Translations under genes and position numbers: made by a program
DNA from: Nitrospinota bacterium
Lineage (GTDB): Bacteria > Nitrospinota > Nitrospinia > UBA9942 > JAHJSF01
NCBI GenBank assembly: GCA_018830405.1
Contig: JAHJSF010000130.1
Coordinates: forward strand, 1-12,126
DNA length: 12,126 nt
Direction of reading: 5' to 3'
Shown: positions 1 through 6,777 of the stretch, one piece after another
Layout of the letters: each line of letters starts with the position of its first letter
How positions within the stretch are numbered: position 1 is the stretch's first letter
The notes under the pieces: model-generated
What the model saw: the letters and a program-made list of their open reading frames with translations, nothing else
Database searches by the model: none
Told to the model about the DNA's origin: nothing

Positions 1-2
1 AG

Positions 3-206
3 ATTGCCGCTTATCAGGAAGCCGGTCACATCTTGTTGCATGTGACATGCAAGGCTGATGCGACTGAGAAGCTGGATGTTGTCATCCCGTATGGATTGGC
101 TGTGACGCTTGAGGTGGCCGAAGGCATTAACATCCCGATTTATCAACAGATTCGTACTATGATCAAACCACAAGTGGCTGTTAGCGCATCTGTGGAGAAC
201 TTGTAA
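3..206 (+). CDS. C-terminal fragment of an unidentified protein (possibly a subtilase-like defence protein)
   Basis: An open frame enters from the left edge and ends at TAA 204-206, followed at once by an in-frame TGA. It encodes the last 67 residues of a protein. The piece is mildly hydrophobic, with the segment VIPYGLAVTLEV at about residues 27-38 and IPIYQQIRTMI at about 44-54. I do not recognise the family with confidence. The pattern of a YGLAVTLE strand followed by IYQQIR loosely resembles the C-terminal end of S8 (subtilisin-like) peptidases found in some defence loci, but no catalytic region is in view, so this is a guess. Its stop overlaps the ATG of the decayed helicase copy (TAATG), the usual layout of translationally coupled genes, so it probably belonged to the same operon. 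Confidence 0.5.
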   Translation: MAAYQEAGHILLHVTCKADATEKLDVVIPYGLAVTLEVAEGINIPIYQQIRTMIKPQVAVSASVENL

Positions 207-335
207 TGACCCTGCGACATTCTCGACCCTACCATCCGCTGGTTCCCTGCGGATGAAGCTTTGCGTAAGACCGGCATGGATAAACGTTATGTCAAGTACG
301 TGCCTTATTGGGGCGGAAGGGATATTGGACTTTAA
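206..335 (+). pseudogene. Decayed 5' fragment of a second Res-like helicase gene
   Basis: Bases 216 to about 285 read as DILDPTIRWFPADEALRKT then GMDK. This closely matches DIINPAIRWFPADESLRET then SMDK near the start of the helicase gene at 465, and the DNA is also clearly similar. The ATG at 206-208 followed by ACC CTG matches the intact copy's ATG GCC CTA. The next 27 bases of the intact copy are reduced here to one base, a net loss of 26, so the ATG is out of frame with the conserved segment. After the MDK codons there is an extra G and the similarity fades. The frame stops at TAA 333-335. It is a leftover of a duplicated or replaced res gene and cannot encode a helicase. Confidence 0.75.
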
Positions 336-342
336 AACCATA

Positions 343-444
343 AAACTATGTAAAAAAGTAGTTAATATACACAATAAAAATGGACAAGCGGTTGATTTGT
401 AATGTTAAGCAAAAGATAAACTACATAGAAACTACATAAAAAAG
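343..444 (+). repeat. AT-rich spacer with short direct repeats
   Basis: The motif AAACTACATA occurs at 418-427 and again at 429-438, an 11-bp period close to one helical turn. A variant, AAACTATGTA, is at 343-352. The outer copies extend to 16 bp (343-358 and 429-444) with 14 matches, both running into TAAAAAAG. The close pair lies at and just downstream of the candidate -10 box, where a repressor could act. The region is AT-rich, so chance is possible. Apart from these repeats and the promoter, I see nothing else in the 336-464 spacer. Confidence 0.4.
392..420 (+). promoter_or_regulatory. Candidate sigma-70 promoter for the res-like gene
   Basis: TTGATT (392-397) and GATAAA (415-420) are separated by 17 bp, each matching four of six consensus positions. 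The predicted start lies near 427, giving a leader of about 38 bases before the ATG at 465. A clear ribosome binding site, AAAGGA at 453-458, sits 6 bases before that ATG. Confidence 0.35.
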
Positions 445-464
445 ATTAGGCAAAAGGACAATAT

Positions 465-1652
465 ATGGCCCTACATCCCGATTTTCCCGAATCACCCTAC
501 GACATTATCAACCCGGCTATTCGCTGGTTTCCTGCGGATGAATCTTTGCGCGAAACGAGCATGGATAAACTTATGCCCCCCTTGGTGCCGGAACTTCGCA
601 AGAAGGTAAAAGGGTGGCGCGATAGTGGCTATGTTGGGGCAACCGAGACCAGCCGCAGTCTCCTCAACTGGTGGTTTAAAACCCCGCATTTGATCCCTCT
701 GGCTGACAGGACAATGGTTGAGTTTCAATATTACTTTGCCCAACGCGAGGCCTTGGAGACTATTATCTATCTGTATGATGTGGTCGGAGTTAAGGATAAG
801 TATGACCTGATGCGCTTTGACGGTTCCGGCGCGGTTTCCGCGAGCCTGTTTGACGAGACCTGGCGGCGGTTTGTGGTGAAGATGGCGACCGGCACGGGCA
901 AGACCAAAGTGCTGAGTTTGGTTCTTGCCTGGAGTTTTTATCATAAGCTCTACGAGCCGGAATCTACGCTGGCCCGCAATTTTCTGGTAATTGCCCCCAA
1001 CATCATTGTACTCGACCGGATATATAAAGACTTTCAAGGGTTACGTATCTTTTTTGAAGACCCTGTCTTGCCCGAAAATGGCAGGGACGGGCGCAATTGG
1101 CGGGAAGATTTCCAGTTGACCCTTCACCTTCAGGATGATGTGCGGATTACCCAACATACTGGCAACATCTTCTTGACCAACATCCACCGCGTCTATGCCA
1201 GTGACGATATTCCCGCCTCCCCCGATGATGAGGATATGCGGGACTATTTTCTGGGCAAGCGCCCCAGCGGAGCGACCACCGACTCCAAAGTTGATCTGGG
1301 CATGATTGTGCGCGATATCGAGGAACTGGTGGTGCTTAACGATGAGGTGCACCATATTCACGACCCTCGTATGGCCTGGTTCAACTCTATTGAGGATATT
1401 CATAATAGGTTGAAGCAAAAAGGGGCCGCCCTCTCCCTGCAAGTGGACGTGACCGCTACGCCTAAGCATAATAATGGCGCAATCTTTGTGCAGACCGTGG
1501 CCGACTATCCGCTGGTAGAAGCAATCTTGCAAAATGTGGTCAAACACCCTGAGATACCCGATGCCCCCAGCCGTGCCAAGCTGACGGAGCGACAGAGTGC
1601 CAAGTTCACCGAGAAATACGCCGATTATATCCACTTGGGCGTGATCGAATAG
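465..1652 (+). CDS. N-terminal half of the Res-like helicase (RecA lobe 1)
   Basis: This 395-residue frame has its own promoter candidate and a good ribosome binding site (AAAGGA, 6 bases before the ATG). An N-terminal region of about 85 residues is followed by EFQYYFAQREALETI (87-101), which plays the Q-motif role. Walker A ATGTGKT is at 141-147, the DEVH Walker B box at 293-296 and the TAT motif III in DVTATPK at 328-334. The frame ends at TAG 1650-1652, before lobe 2. If made alone, the product could bind ATP but would lack the arginine finger and nuclease, so helicase and restriction activity are not expected. A hand count gives about 3 AGA/AGG among 25 arginine codons. Confidence 0.75.
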   Translation: MALHPDFPESPYDIINPAIRWFPADESLRETSMDKLMPPLVPELRKKVKGWRDSGYVGATETSRSLLNWWFKTPHLIPLADRTMVEFQYYFAQREALETIIYLYDVVGVKDKYDLMRFDGSGAVSASLFDETWRRFVVKMATGTGKTKVLSLVLAWSFYHKLYEPESTLARNFLVIAPNIIVLDRIYKDFQGLRIFFEDPVLPENGRDGRNWREDFQLTLHLQDDVRITQHTGNIFLTNIHRVYASDDIPASPDDEDMRDYFLGKRPSGATTDSKVDLGMIVRDIEELVVLNDEVHHIHDPRMAWFNSIEDIHNRLKQKGAALSLQVDVTATPKHNNGAIFVQTVADYPLVEAILQNVVKHPEIPDAPSRAKLTERQSAKFTEKYADYIHLGVIE

Positions 1653-1679
1653 CGCAAGGCGTATGCCGAACACGAGAAG

Positions 1680-3155
1680 ATGGGGAAGAAGGCCATTCTT
1701 TTCGTTATGACCGATGACACTAAAAACTGCGATGATGTGGCCGAATATCTGCGGGCCACCTATCCGGAATTTGCCGATAAAGACACCGTGCTGGTCATTC
1801 ACACCAAAAACAACGGCGACATTTCCGAATCGACGTCTGGCAAGAGCAAGGAAGAGTTGGATAAGCTCCGTGAGCAGGCCAATACTATTGATGGATTGGA
1901 TAGCCCCTATAAGGCCATAATCTCTGTCATGGTGCTCAAAGAGGGATGGGATGTGAAAAATGTAACCACCATTGTGGGACTACGCGCCTATTCCGCTAAG
2001 AGCAATATTCTCCCCGAACAGACCTTGGGAAGGGGATTGCGCAAGATGTATCCGGGTGCAGTGGAAGAGTATGTCAGCGTGGTCGGGACGAACGCTTTCA
2101 TGGACTTTGTCGAATCCATTCAGGCCGAGGGCGTAGTTCTGGAGCGAAAGCCCATGGGCGAAGGTACGCAGGCAAAAACACCGCTTATGATTGAGGTTGA
2201 TGACAATAATGTTAAAAAAGATATTGAGGCGCTTGATATCGAAATACCGGTCATGACCCCTCGCATCTATCGGGAATACAAGAAACTTAGCGACCTGAAC
2301 ATGGGGGCATTCAATCATCAACGCGTGACTTATCGGCAGTTTAGTGAGGAAGAGCAACGGGAGATTGTTTTCAAGGACATTACGACAGGGGAGGTAACGC
2401 ATACCACCATATTAGATACCGCGGGCATCGCGGATTATCACAGCGTAATCGGCTATTTTTCACAGACCATCATGAAGGATTTGCGACTTATCAGCGGCTA
2501 CGATGTTATTTATGGCAAGGTGAAGTCATTTATTCAGACGGAGTTGTTTGACCGGACGGCAGATTTGGAAAGCCCCAATACCATGCGTAATCTGTCGGAA
2601 TTGGTTGCAAGCAAAACTATTATTGAAACATTTAAAAAGGCTATTAACGAGCTGACTGTGCGGGACAAGGGGGATGCTGAAATCCGCGACACCATCAAGC
2701 TACGGCAGACGCGCCCCTTTGTAACTAAGGAACAAGGATATCTCGTCCCTAAAAAAAGCGTCTTTAACCGAATAATTGGTGACAGCCATTTTGAACTCAT
2801 ATTTGCCGGCTTCTTGGAAGACTGTGAGGATGTTGTTTCTTATGCCAAGAATTATCTGGCTGTACATTTCAAGCTGGACTATGTAAATGCAGACGGCGAT
2901 ATCTCTAATTATTATCCTGATTTTCTGGTCAAGCTATCAAACAAACATATTGTTATTGTTGAAACCAAAGGGCAGGAAGATTTGGATGTGCCGCCTAAGA
3001 TGGCACGGCTTAGCCAATGGTGCGAGGATATCAACCGAGTGCAGAGCGACGTGGAGTATGACTTTGTTTATGTAGATCAAGAGAGTTTTGAGAAATTCAA
3101 ACCAACTTCATTTAGGCAATTGGCTGAGGGTTTCAAAGAATACAAGGAGCATTAA
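1680..3155 (+). CDS. C-terminal half of the Res-like helicase (RecA lobe 2 and nuclease)
   Basis: This is the same frame continued beyond the TAG; the first ATG after the stop is at 1680. The 491-residue stretch starts with the lobe-2 strand KKAILFVMTDDTKNCDDVAEYL, typical of Res proteins. Motif V KEGWD is at residues 88-92 and motif VI EQTLGRGLRK at 113-122. Near the C-terminus, HFELIFAGFLEDCEDV (370-385) and YYPDFLV (411-417), followed by IVIVETKGQED (424-434), form a PD-(D/E)xK nuclease signature with D414, E428 and K430. GAGAAG lies directly against the ATG with no spacing, a poor initiation site, so separate translation is doubtful. The frame beyond the stop shows no further damage, which argues for a recent mutation or some remaining function. 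Confidence 0.7.
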   Translation: MGKKAILFVMTDDTKNCDDVAEYLRATYPEFADKDTVLVIHTKNNGDISESTSGKSKEELDKLREQANTIDGLDSPYKAIISVMVLKEGWDVKNVTTIVGLRAYSAKSNILPEQTLGRGLRKMYPGAVEEYVSVVGTNAFMDFVESIQAEGVVLERKPMGEGTQAKTPLMIEVDDNNVKKDIEALDIEIPVMTPRIYREYKKLSDLNMGAFNHQRVTYRQFSEEEQREIVFKDITTGEVTHTTILDTAGIADYHSVIGYFSQTIMKDLRLISGYDVIYGKVKSFIQTELFDRTADLESPNTMRNLSELVASKTIIETFKKAINELTVRDKGDAEIRDTIKLRQTRPFVTKEQGYLVPKKSVFNRIIGDSHFELIFAGFLEDCEDVVSYAKNYLAVHFKLDYVNADGDISNYYPDFLVKLSNKHIVIVETKGQEDLDVPPKMARLSQWCEDINRVQSDVEYDFVYVDQESFEKFKPTSFRQLAEGFKEYKEH

Positions 3156-3248
3156 TTCCCCCCTTAGTTTTCCCGGCCATTTCATTTTTAGGATTGGAAT
3201 AGGTTGGTTGAGGGAAGAAGCCTAAAACTGTTTGAGTGTAAGGAAACT

Positions 3249-3300
3249 GGATTCCGCATCAAGCATGTCCTCGAATGCTTTAATCGGGGATGCGGAATGA
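3249..3300. repeat. Intergenic nested palindrome (REP-like element)
   Basis: ATTCCGCATC (3251-3260) pairs perfectly with GATGCGGAAT (3289-3298). Inside it, AAGCAT (3261-3266) pairs with ATGCTT (3275-3280) around an 8-base loop, leaving 8 unpaired bases at 3281-3288. The flanks CTGG and GACAG and the general design resemble the dispersed palindromic repeats (CTGGATTCC...GGAATGACAG) common between genes in many proteobacterial genomes. It lies between convergent genes and might act as a bidirectional transcription block, but there is no T-run on either side. Confidence 0.55.
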
Positions 3301-3308
3301 CAGCAGAA

Positions 3309-3340
3309 GGGAAAGGGGGATTTTGCGATCTCCCCTTCCC
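3309..3340 (-). terminator. Possible carA terminator hairpin
   Basis: Imperfect GC-rich arms at 3309-3320 and 3329-3340 (GGGAAAGGGGGA and TCTCCCCTTCCC) can form a strong stem directly after the carA stop on the minus strand. Only a short, weak T-rich stretch follows, so intrinsic termination is uncertain. Confidence 0.3.
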
Positions 3341-4455
3341 TATTTTGCCGATTCCATTATCTCGGCAAAATTTTTGAAGAGATAGTTAGCGTCGTGCGGG
3401 CCGGGGGAACACTCGGGGTGGAACTGCACGGAAAATACGGGGAGGGATTTATGTTTGACCCCTTCAACCGTTTTGTCGTTCAGATTTATATGGGTCATCT
3501 CTAGACAATCGGGAAGGGTATCGGGATCGACCGAAAAGCCATGGTTCTGCGAGGTTATATCTATCTTTCCGGTCTTGATATCCATAACCGGCTGGTTCCC
3601 TCCCCTGTGCCCGAACTTTAGTTTGTAGGTCTTAGCCCCCAAGGCCAGGGCAAGTATCTGATGACCGAGACAGATACCGAATATCGGTTTTTTGCCAATC
3701 AGTTTTTTAACCTCTTCAATGGCGTAACCAACCGCATCAGGGTCGCCCGGGCCGTTGGATAGAAAGATACCGTCGGGATTCATCTCCAAAACCTTGACAG
3801 CCGCGGTGTTGGCCGGGACAACGGTAACATCACACCCCTCATCAACCAGCCATCTTAAGATATTCCTCTTTATCCCAAAATCATAGGCCACTACTTTATA
3901 TTTCGGCTTAGGTCCCTTGGTATAACCTTTATCGAGATGCCATCCCCCCTCGTCCCACTTATATTCTTTGCTGCAGCTAACCTTAGAGACCATGTCGACC
4001 CCCTCCATCTGAGGACATTTGGCCAGTTTGGCCAGGAGGCTTTCTTTGTTGAAATCTATGGTGGAGATAATCCCATTCTGAGCCCCGGCGTTTCTGATAT
4101 GTTTGGTTAGGGCGCGGGTGTCTATTCCCTGGATAGATACAATATGGTTATTCTTCAAATATTGGTTAAAGTCGAGGGTAGACCTCCAGTTGCTGACTAT
4201 CCGGCTCCCTTCTTTGACTATAAAACCGGAGGCGACCGGGGAAACAGATTCTATATCTTCCTCATTAACCCCTGTATTTCCGATTAGGGGGTAGGTCATG
4301 GTGATAATCTGCCCCTTGTAAGAAGGGTCGGTAATCACCTCTTGGTAGCCGGCCATACTGGTATTAAAGACAACCTCCCCCATCGTCTCCCCCTCTGCCC
4401 CGTATGAGAGCCCCTCAAATGTCTTGCCGTCGGCCAGAACTAAAATTGCTTTCAT
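3340..4455 (-). CDS. carA: Carbamoyl-phosphate synthase small subunit (glutaminase)
   Basis: The 371-residue product releases ammonia from glutamine for the large subunit CarB, which makes carbamoyl phosphate for pyrimidine and arginine synthesis in the cytoplasm. The N-terminal CPSase domain shows [20 protein letters not shown] (31-50) and the following [11 protein letters not shown]. The class I glutamine amidotransferase domain covers about 187-365. Its nucleophile C262 lies in GICLGHQ, and H346 and E348 lie in [12 protein letters not shown], completing the triad. Length is normal for the family. The ATG has a ribosome binding site (AAGGA) overlapping the cutA stop codon 7 bp upstream, so the two genes are probably co-transcribed. 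No carB follows; the sequence downstream is the palindrome and the convergent restriction remnant. Confidence 0.96.
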   Translation of the reverse strand: MKAILVLADGKTFEGLSYGAEGETMGEVVFNTSMAGYQEVITDPSYKGQIITMTYPLIGNTGVNEEDIESVSPVASGFIVKEGSRIVSNWRSTLDFNQYLKNNHIVSIQGIDTRALTKHIRNAGAQNGIISTIDFNKESLLAKLAKCPQMEGVDMVSKVSCSKEYKWDEGGWHLDKGYTKGPKPKYKVVAYDFGIKRNILRWLVDEGCDVTVVPANTAAVKVLEMNPDGIFLSNGPGDPDAVGYAIEEVKKLIGKKPIFGICLGHQILALALGAKTYKLKFGHRGGNQPVMDIKTGKIDITSQNHGFSVDPDTLPDCLEMTHINLNDKTVEGVKHKSLPVFSVQFHPECSPGPHDANYLFKNFAEIMESAK

Positions 4456-4462
4456 TATTTCC

Positions 4463-4783
4463 TTAATCCTTCGTATTATCCCTTATCCAGCCGAGGTAAT
4501 CGTCTGTCCCGGCTACTATCGGGACAGCCACTATTTGCGGCACCTCATAGCTGTGTCTCTCTCTGATATAATCGGCCACCTCACCAAAGAGTTTCCTTTT
4601 CGTTTTCAGGGTCAGAAGATACTCCTCCTCCCGGCAAATATCCTCTTCCCAGCGGTAGGTTGATTCAATAGAAGTAGTAATCTGCGAGCAGGAGACCAGT
4701 CCGGTATCAACCAGTCCGGCACCTATCTCCCTCGCCTCTTCTATGGTTGAGGTTGTTACATGTATTTCAATAAATTCTTCCAT
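4463..4783 (-). CDS. cutA: CutA1-type divalent-cation tolerance protein
   Basis: This 106-residue protein belongs to the CutA1 family of small trimeric ferredoxin-fold proteins. They are linked to copper and other divalent-metal tolerance, though the molecular role is not settled. The whole family signature is present: LVSCSQI (29-35), [10 protein letters not shown] (40-49), LLTLKTK (56-62) and [19 protein letters not shown] (74-92), ending in DYLGWI. There is no signal peptide, so it is probably cytoplasmic. AGGT 6 bases before the ATG is a fair ribosome binding site. It is the first gene of a likely cutA-carA unit, separated from rimO by a candidate terminator. Confidence 0.93.
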   Translation of the reverse strand: MEEFIEIHVTTSTIEEAREIGAGLVDTGLVSCSQITTSIESTYRWEEDICREEEYLLTLKTKRKLFGEVADYIRERHSYEVPQIVAVPIVAGTDDYLGWIRDNTKD

Positions 4784-4796
4784 TTGACCTGTTTTT

Positions 4797-4829
4797 TATA
4801 AAAATAAGAACCACGATAGTTTATCATGG
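4797..4829 (-). terminator. Intrinsic terminator candidate after rimO
   Basis: On the minus strand CCATGATA, loop AAC and TATCGTGG form an 8-bp RNA stem with one G-U pair (plus-strand arms 4811-4818 and 4822-4829). It is followed by TTCTTATTTTTAT. It sits 13 bases after the rimO stop and before cutA. The stem is short and not very GC-rich. Confidence 0.5.
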
Positions 4830-4842
4830 GGAGCCGTAAATA

Positions 4843-6186
4843 TTAAATAGAAGGCGCCATTATTGATTTACTATCCTCCACCTCACCAATCAGGTCATAC
4901 TCTAGGGCCTCGGTTATCCTTGTCCTTACAATTTGCCCCCTTTCGACCTGGCTCTTTTCCAGATAGACAACCCCATCCACCTCGGGGGCCTGCCCTGCCG
5001 TGCGGCCGGTAATAAGAAAATCCCCCTCATCACTCAACCCCTCCACTAAGACATTTTGATAGCTCCCCACCAAGGACTTATTCTTTTTAAGTGATATCTC
5101 CCGCTGTAGAGACATGATGGTCTCTCTCCTCTCCTCCTTCACCTCTTCGGGGATTTGCCCCTTCATCTTGGCTGCGGGGGTTCCATCCTCCTGCGAGTAG
5201 GCAAAGACACCGAGATGTTCAAATGACTGCTCCTCTATAAATTTAAGGAGTGTTTCAAACTGTTTCTCTGTTTCCCCCGGAAATCCAACCATAAAGGTAG
5301 TACGGATTGATAAGCCGGGGATTTTATCCCTGAGCATCTTCAGCTGCCTGCCGAGGGTCTGCTCATCCCCGCGCCTCCCCATGGCCTTAAGGATATCTCC
5401 GTGACAATGCTGGAGGGGAAGGTCGAGGTAGCGGCAGACTTTATCCCTGTTTAATGTTTCGATTAGTCTGTCATCTATAAACTGAGGGTGGGTATATAAA
5501 AGACGTATCCAGGCAATATCGTCTATGGAGGCGAGTTCCTCTATGAGGCGGTTTATTCCACCGGCAACCCCGATATCCAAACCATATTTTGTGTTGTCCT
5601 GGGAGATGATATTCAGCTCCCGGACACCCTGGGCGGCCAAGGTTTTGGCCTCGGTGATTATCGATTCCAGCGGCCTGCTCCTAAAGTCTCCCCTGATCTC
5701 AGGGATGGCACAGAAGGTGCATCTGTTGGAACATCCCTCCGATATCTTGAGATAGGCATAGTGGGAGGGGGTGGTTATGAGACGTTTCCCTCCATAGTCA
5801 AACCTCGGCCCTCTGACCAGATTTCTTTTATCCGCCTCCCCTTCTATTATCTCTACTACCCTTTTAAAATCGCCTGCGCCGACTATGTGGTCAATCTCAG
5901 GGATGTCATTTTCCAATTCTCCCCCATATTTCTGAGACAGACAGCCCATTACTATAAGCTTCCGGCAACGCCCCGATTCCTTATATTGAGCCATTTCAAT
6001 TATGGTGTTTACAGATTCTTCTTTGGCCGGGGCGATGAAACCGCAGCTGTTTATAATAATTATCTCCGCTTCATCCTGTCTGTTGGTCAGGGTATATCCC
6101 CTTTGGGTCAGTTCTCCCAAAAGCATCTCACTGTCGACGGTATTTTTGGCACATCCGAGAGAGATAAGCCCTATGGTTTCTTTCAT
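4843..6186 (-). CDS. rimO: Ribosomal protein S12 methylthiotransferase RimO
   Basis: This 447-residue radical-SAM enzyme adds a methylthio group to the conserved aspartate of ribosomal protein S12. The N-terminal UPF0004 domain has its three cluster cysteines: C12 in SLGCAKN, C48 in INSCGF and C82 in VMGCLSQ. The radical-SAM CxxxCxxC motif is CSNRCTFC, with C152, C156 and C159 preceded by LKISEGC. A TRAM domain ends the protein at about 375-440. SLGCAKNTVDSE and CAIPEIRGDFRSRP point to RimO rather than the tRNA enzyme MiaB. The ribosome binding site before the ATG is weak (GGAA, 7 bases upstream). The gene is transcribed away from acyP, and a promoter candidate lies about 35 bases upstream. 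Confidence 0.95.
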   Translation of the reverse strand: MKETIGLISLGCAKNTVDSEMLLGELTQRGYTLTNRQDEAEIIIINSCGFIAPAKEESVNTIIEMAQYKESGRCRKLIVMGCLSQKYGGELENDIPEIDHIVGAGDFKRVVEIIEGEADKRNLVRGPRFDYGGKRLITTPSHYAYLKISEGCSNRCTFCAIPEIRGDFRSRPLESIITEAKTLAAQGVRELNIISQDNTKYGLDIGVAGGINRLIEELASIDDIAWIRLLYTHPQFIDDRLIETLNRDKVCRYLDLPLQHCHGDILKAMGRRGDEQTLGRQLKMLRDKIPGLSIRTTFMVGFPGETEKQFETLLKFIEEQSFEHLGVFAYSQEDGTPAAKMKGQIPEEVKEERRETIMSLQREISLKKNKSLVGSYQNVLVEGLSDEGDFLITGRTAGQAPEVDGVVYLEKSQVERGQIVRTRITEALEYDLIGEVEDSKSIMAPSI

Positions 6187-6214
6187 TTTTATTCCGCATT
6201 GTAAGATTGTTTTG

Positions 6215-6247
6215 ACACTATTCTATAGTGTGGGGCGGGGAGAGCAA
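6215..6247 (-). promoter_or_regulatory. Candidate rimO promoter overlapping a palindrome
   Basis: On the minus strand TTGCTC (plus 6242-6247) and TAGAAT (plus 6220-6225) are 16 bp apart. The -10 box lies inside a perfect inverted repeat, ACACTAT-TCT-ATAGTGT, at 6215-6231, which could be a repressor site. The -35 match is only three of six. Confidence 0.35.
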
Positions 6248-6294
6248 GATTAATATATAAATCGGCCCAAAATAAGGGGGATGGGAACTACATC

Positions 6295-6323
6295 TTGACA
6301 CTGATACAGACTCTCTTTAGAAT
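6295..6323 (+). promoter_or_regulatory. Strong sigma-70-type promoter for acyP
   Basis: A perfect -35 box TTGACA (6295-6300) is 17 bp from TAGAAT (6318-6323), which matches five of six positions. The predicted transcription start is near 6330. It lies upstream of the chosen acyP ATG and rules out the in-frame TTG at 6295 as a start. Confidence 0.65.
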
Positions 6324-6378
6324 CGAGATATCAGCCGGTTACCTTCTTACTCCACCCTTAAACATTCAAAGGATTCTC

Positions 6379-6657
6379 ATGCCGGAAAAAAGATTTAGGG
6401 CCATAGTTTCGGGAAAGGTGCAGGGGGTCTGCTTCAGGGCCTCTGCTGAAGATGAGGCCTGCCTGCTGGGCCTTAGGGGGAGGGTCCGCAACATGAGTGA
6501 CGGCTCGGTCGAGGTCATCGCTGAGGGGGAGGAGGAGAAACTGGCCCGGTTATTAAAGTGGCTTCATCATGGCCCTGCCGGGGCGGCTGTTCGGGAGGTT
6601 AAAACTATCCGGGAAGAACCAACCGGAGAGTATGACGATTTTAAGATAGCCTACTAA
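6379..6657 (+). CDS. acyP: Acylphosphatase
   Basis: This small cytosolic enzyme hydrolyses acyl phosphates such as carbamoyl phosphate and 1,3-bisphosphoglycerate. The 92-residue product has the family signature GKVQGVCFR (12-20) with catalytic R20, and RVRNMSDGSVEV (35-46) with catalytic N38. Length is typical. The frame is open upstream to 6295. I place the start at ATG 6379 because AAAGGA lies 5 bases before it, the protein then has the usual length, and a good promoter occupies the upstream part of the frame. It is divergent from rimO and is followed 120 bp later by tilS on the same strand. Confidence 0.92.
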   Translation: MPEKRFRAIVSGKVQGVCFRASAEDEACLLGLRGRVRNMSDGSVEVIAEGEEEKLARLLKWLHHGPAGAAVREVKTIREEPTGEYDDFKIAY

Positions 6658-6777
6658 CCAGATGGCCCTTTTCTTAAACCAATTCTAAAGAATGGTCTTG
6701 GACATACCCCGATTATATGTGGGATGATACGATAGCGCTCTTTAACAGATGGAGGGCTGAGTATATAGAGGAGATGG

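Larger units (their letters stand above)
465..3155 (+). pseudogene. Type III restriction Res-like helicase-nuclease, interrupted by an in-frame TAG
   Basis: One frame runs from ATG 465 to TAA 3153-3155 (896 sense and nonsense codons) and is broken only by TAG at 1650-1652. Both sides of the stop belong to one protein. The first 395 residues carry RecA lobe 1 (Walker A, DEVH box). The rest carries lobe 2 (KEGWD and the QTLGRGLR arginine-finger motif) and a C-terminal PD-(D/E)xK nuclease fold. The text around the stop reads GVIE-stop-RKAYAEHEKMGKK. A tryptophan codon TGG changed to TAG is the simplest explanation. Related Res-type proteins are about 900-1000 residues, so nothing else seems missing. 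In the cell it would be an ATP-dependent DNA translocase and endonuclease, normally working with a modification subunit. No methyltransferase is in view. Arginine is coded mostly by CGN, unlike the genes to the right. Confidence 0.8.

Noticed and set aside
336-464. CRISPR-like repeats in the AT-rich spacer
   Set aside because: The repeats are about 10 bp, not evenly spaced with unique spacers, and fit operator sites or low complexity.
1650-1652. TAG read as a sense codon (pyrrolysine or stop reassignment)
   Set aside because: At least three housekeeping genes in the window stop at TAG, and the missing residue is most simply tryptophan.
1041-1802. 253-codon minus-strand open frame across the res-like gene
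   Set aside because: It is antisense to clear helicase motifs on both sides of the TAG; the length reflects codon bias of the real gene.
3186-3227. Inverted repeat TTTTAGG / CCTAAAA after the res-like gene
   Set aside because: Seven AT-rich base pairs around a 28-base loop is within chance expectation and has no terminator features.
6678-6696. Hairpin ACCAATTCT / AGAATGGT after acyP as a terminator
   Set aside because: It has a bulge, a 2-base loop and no T-run; read-through into tilS is more likely.
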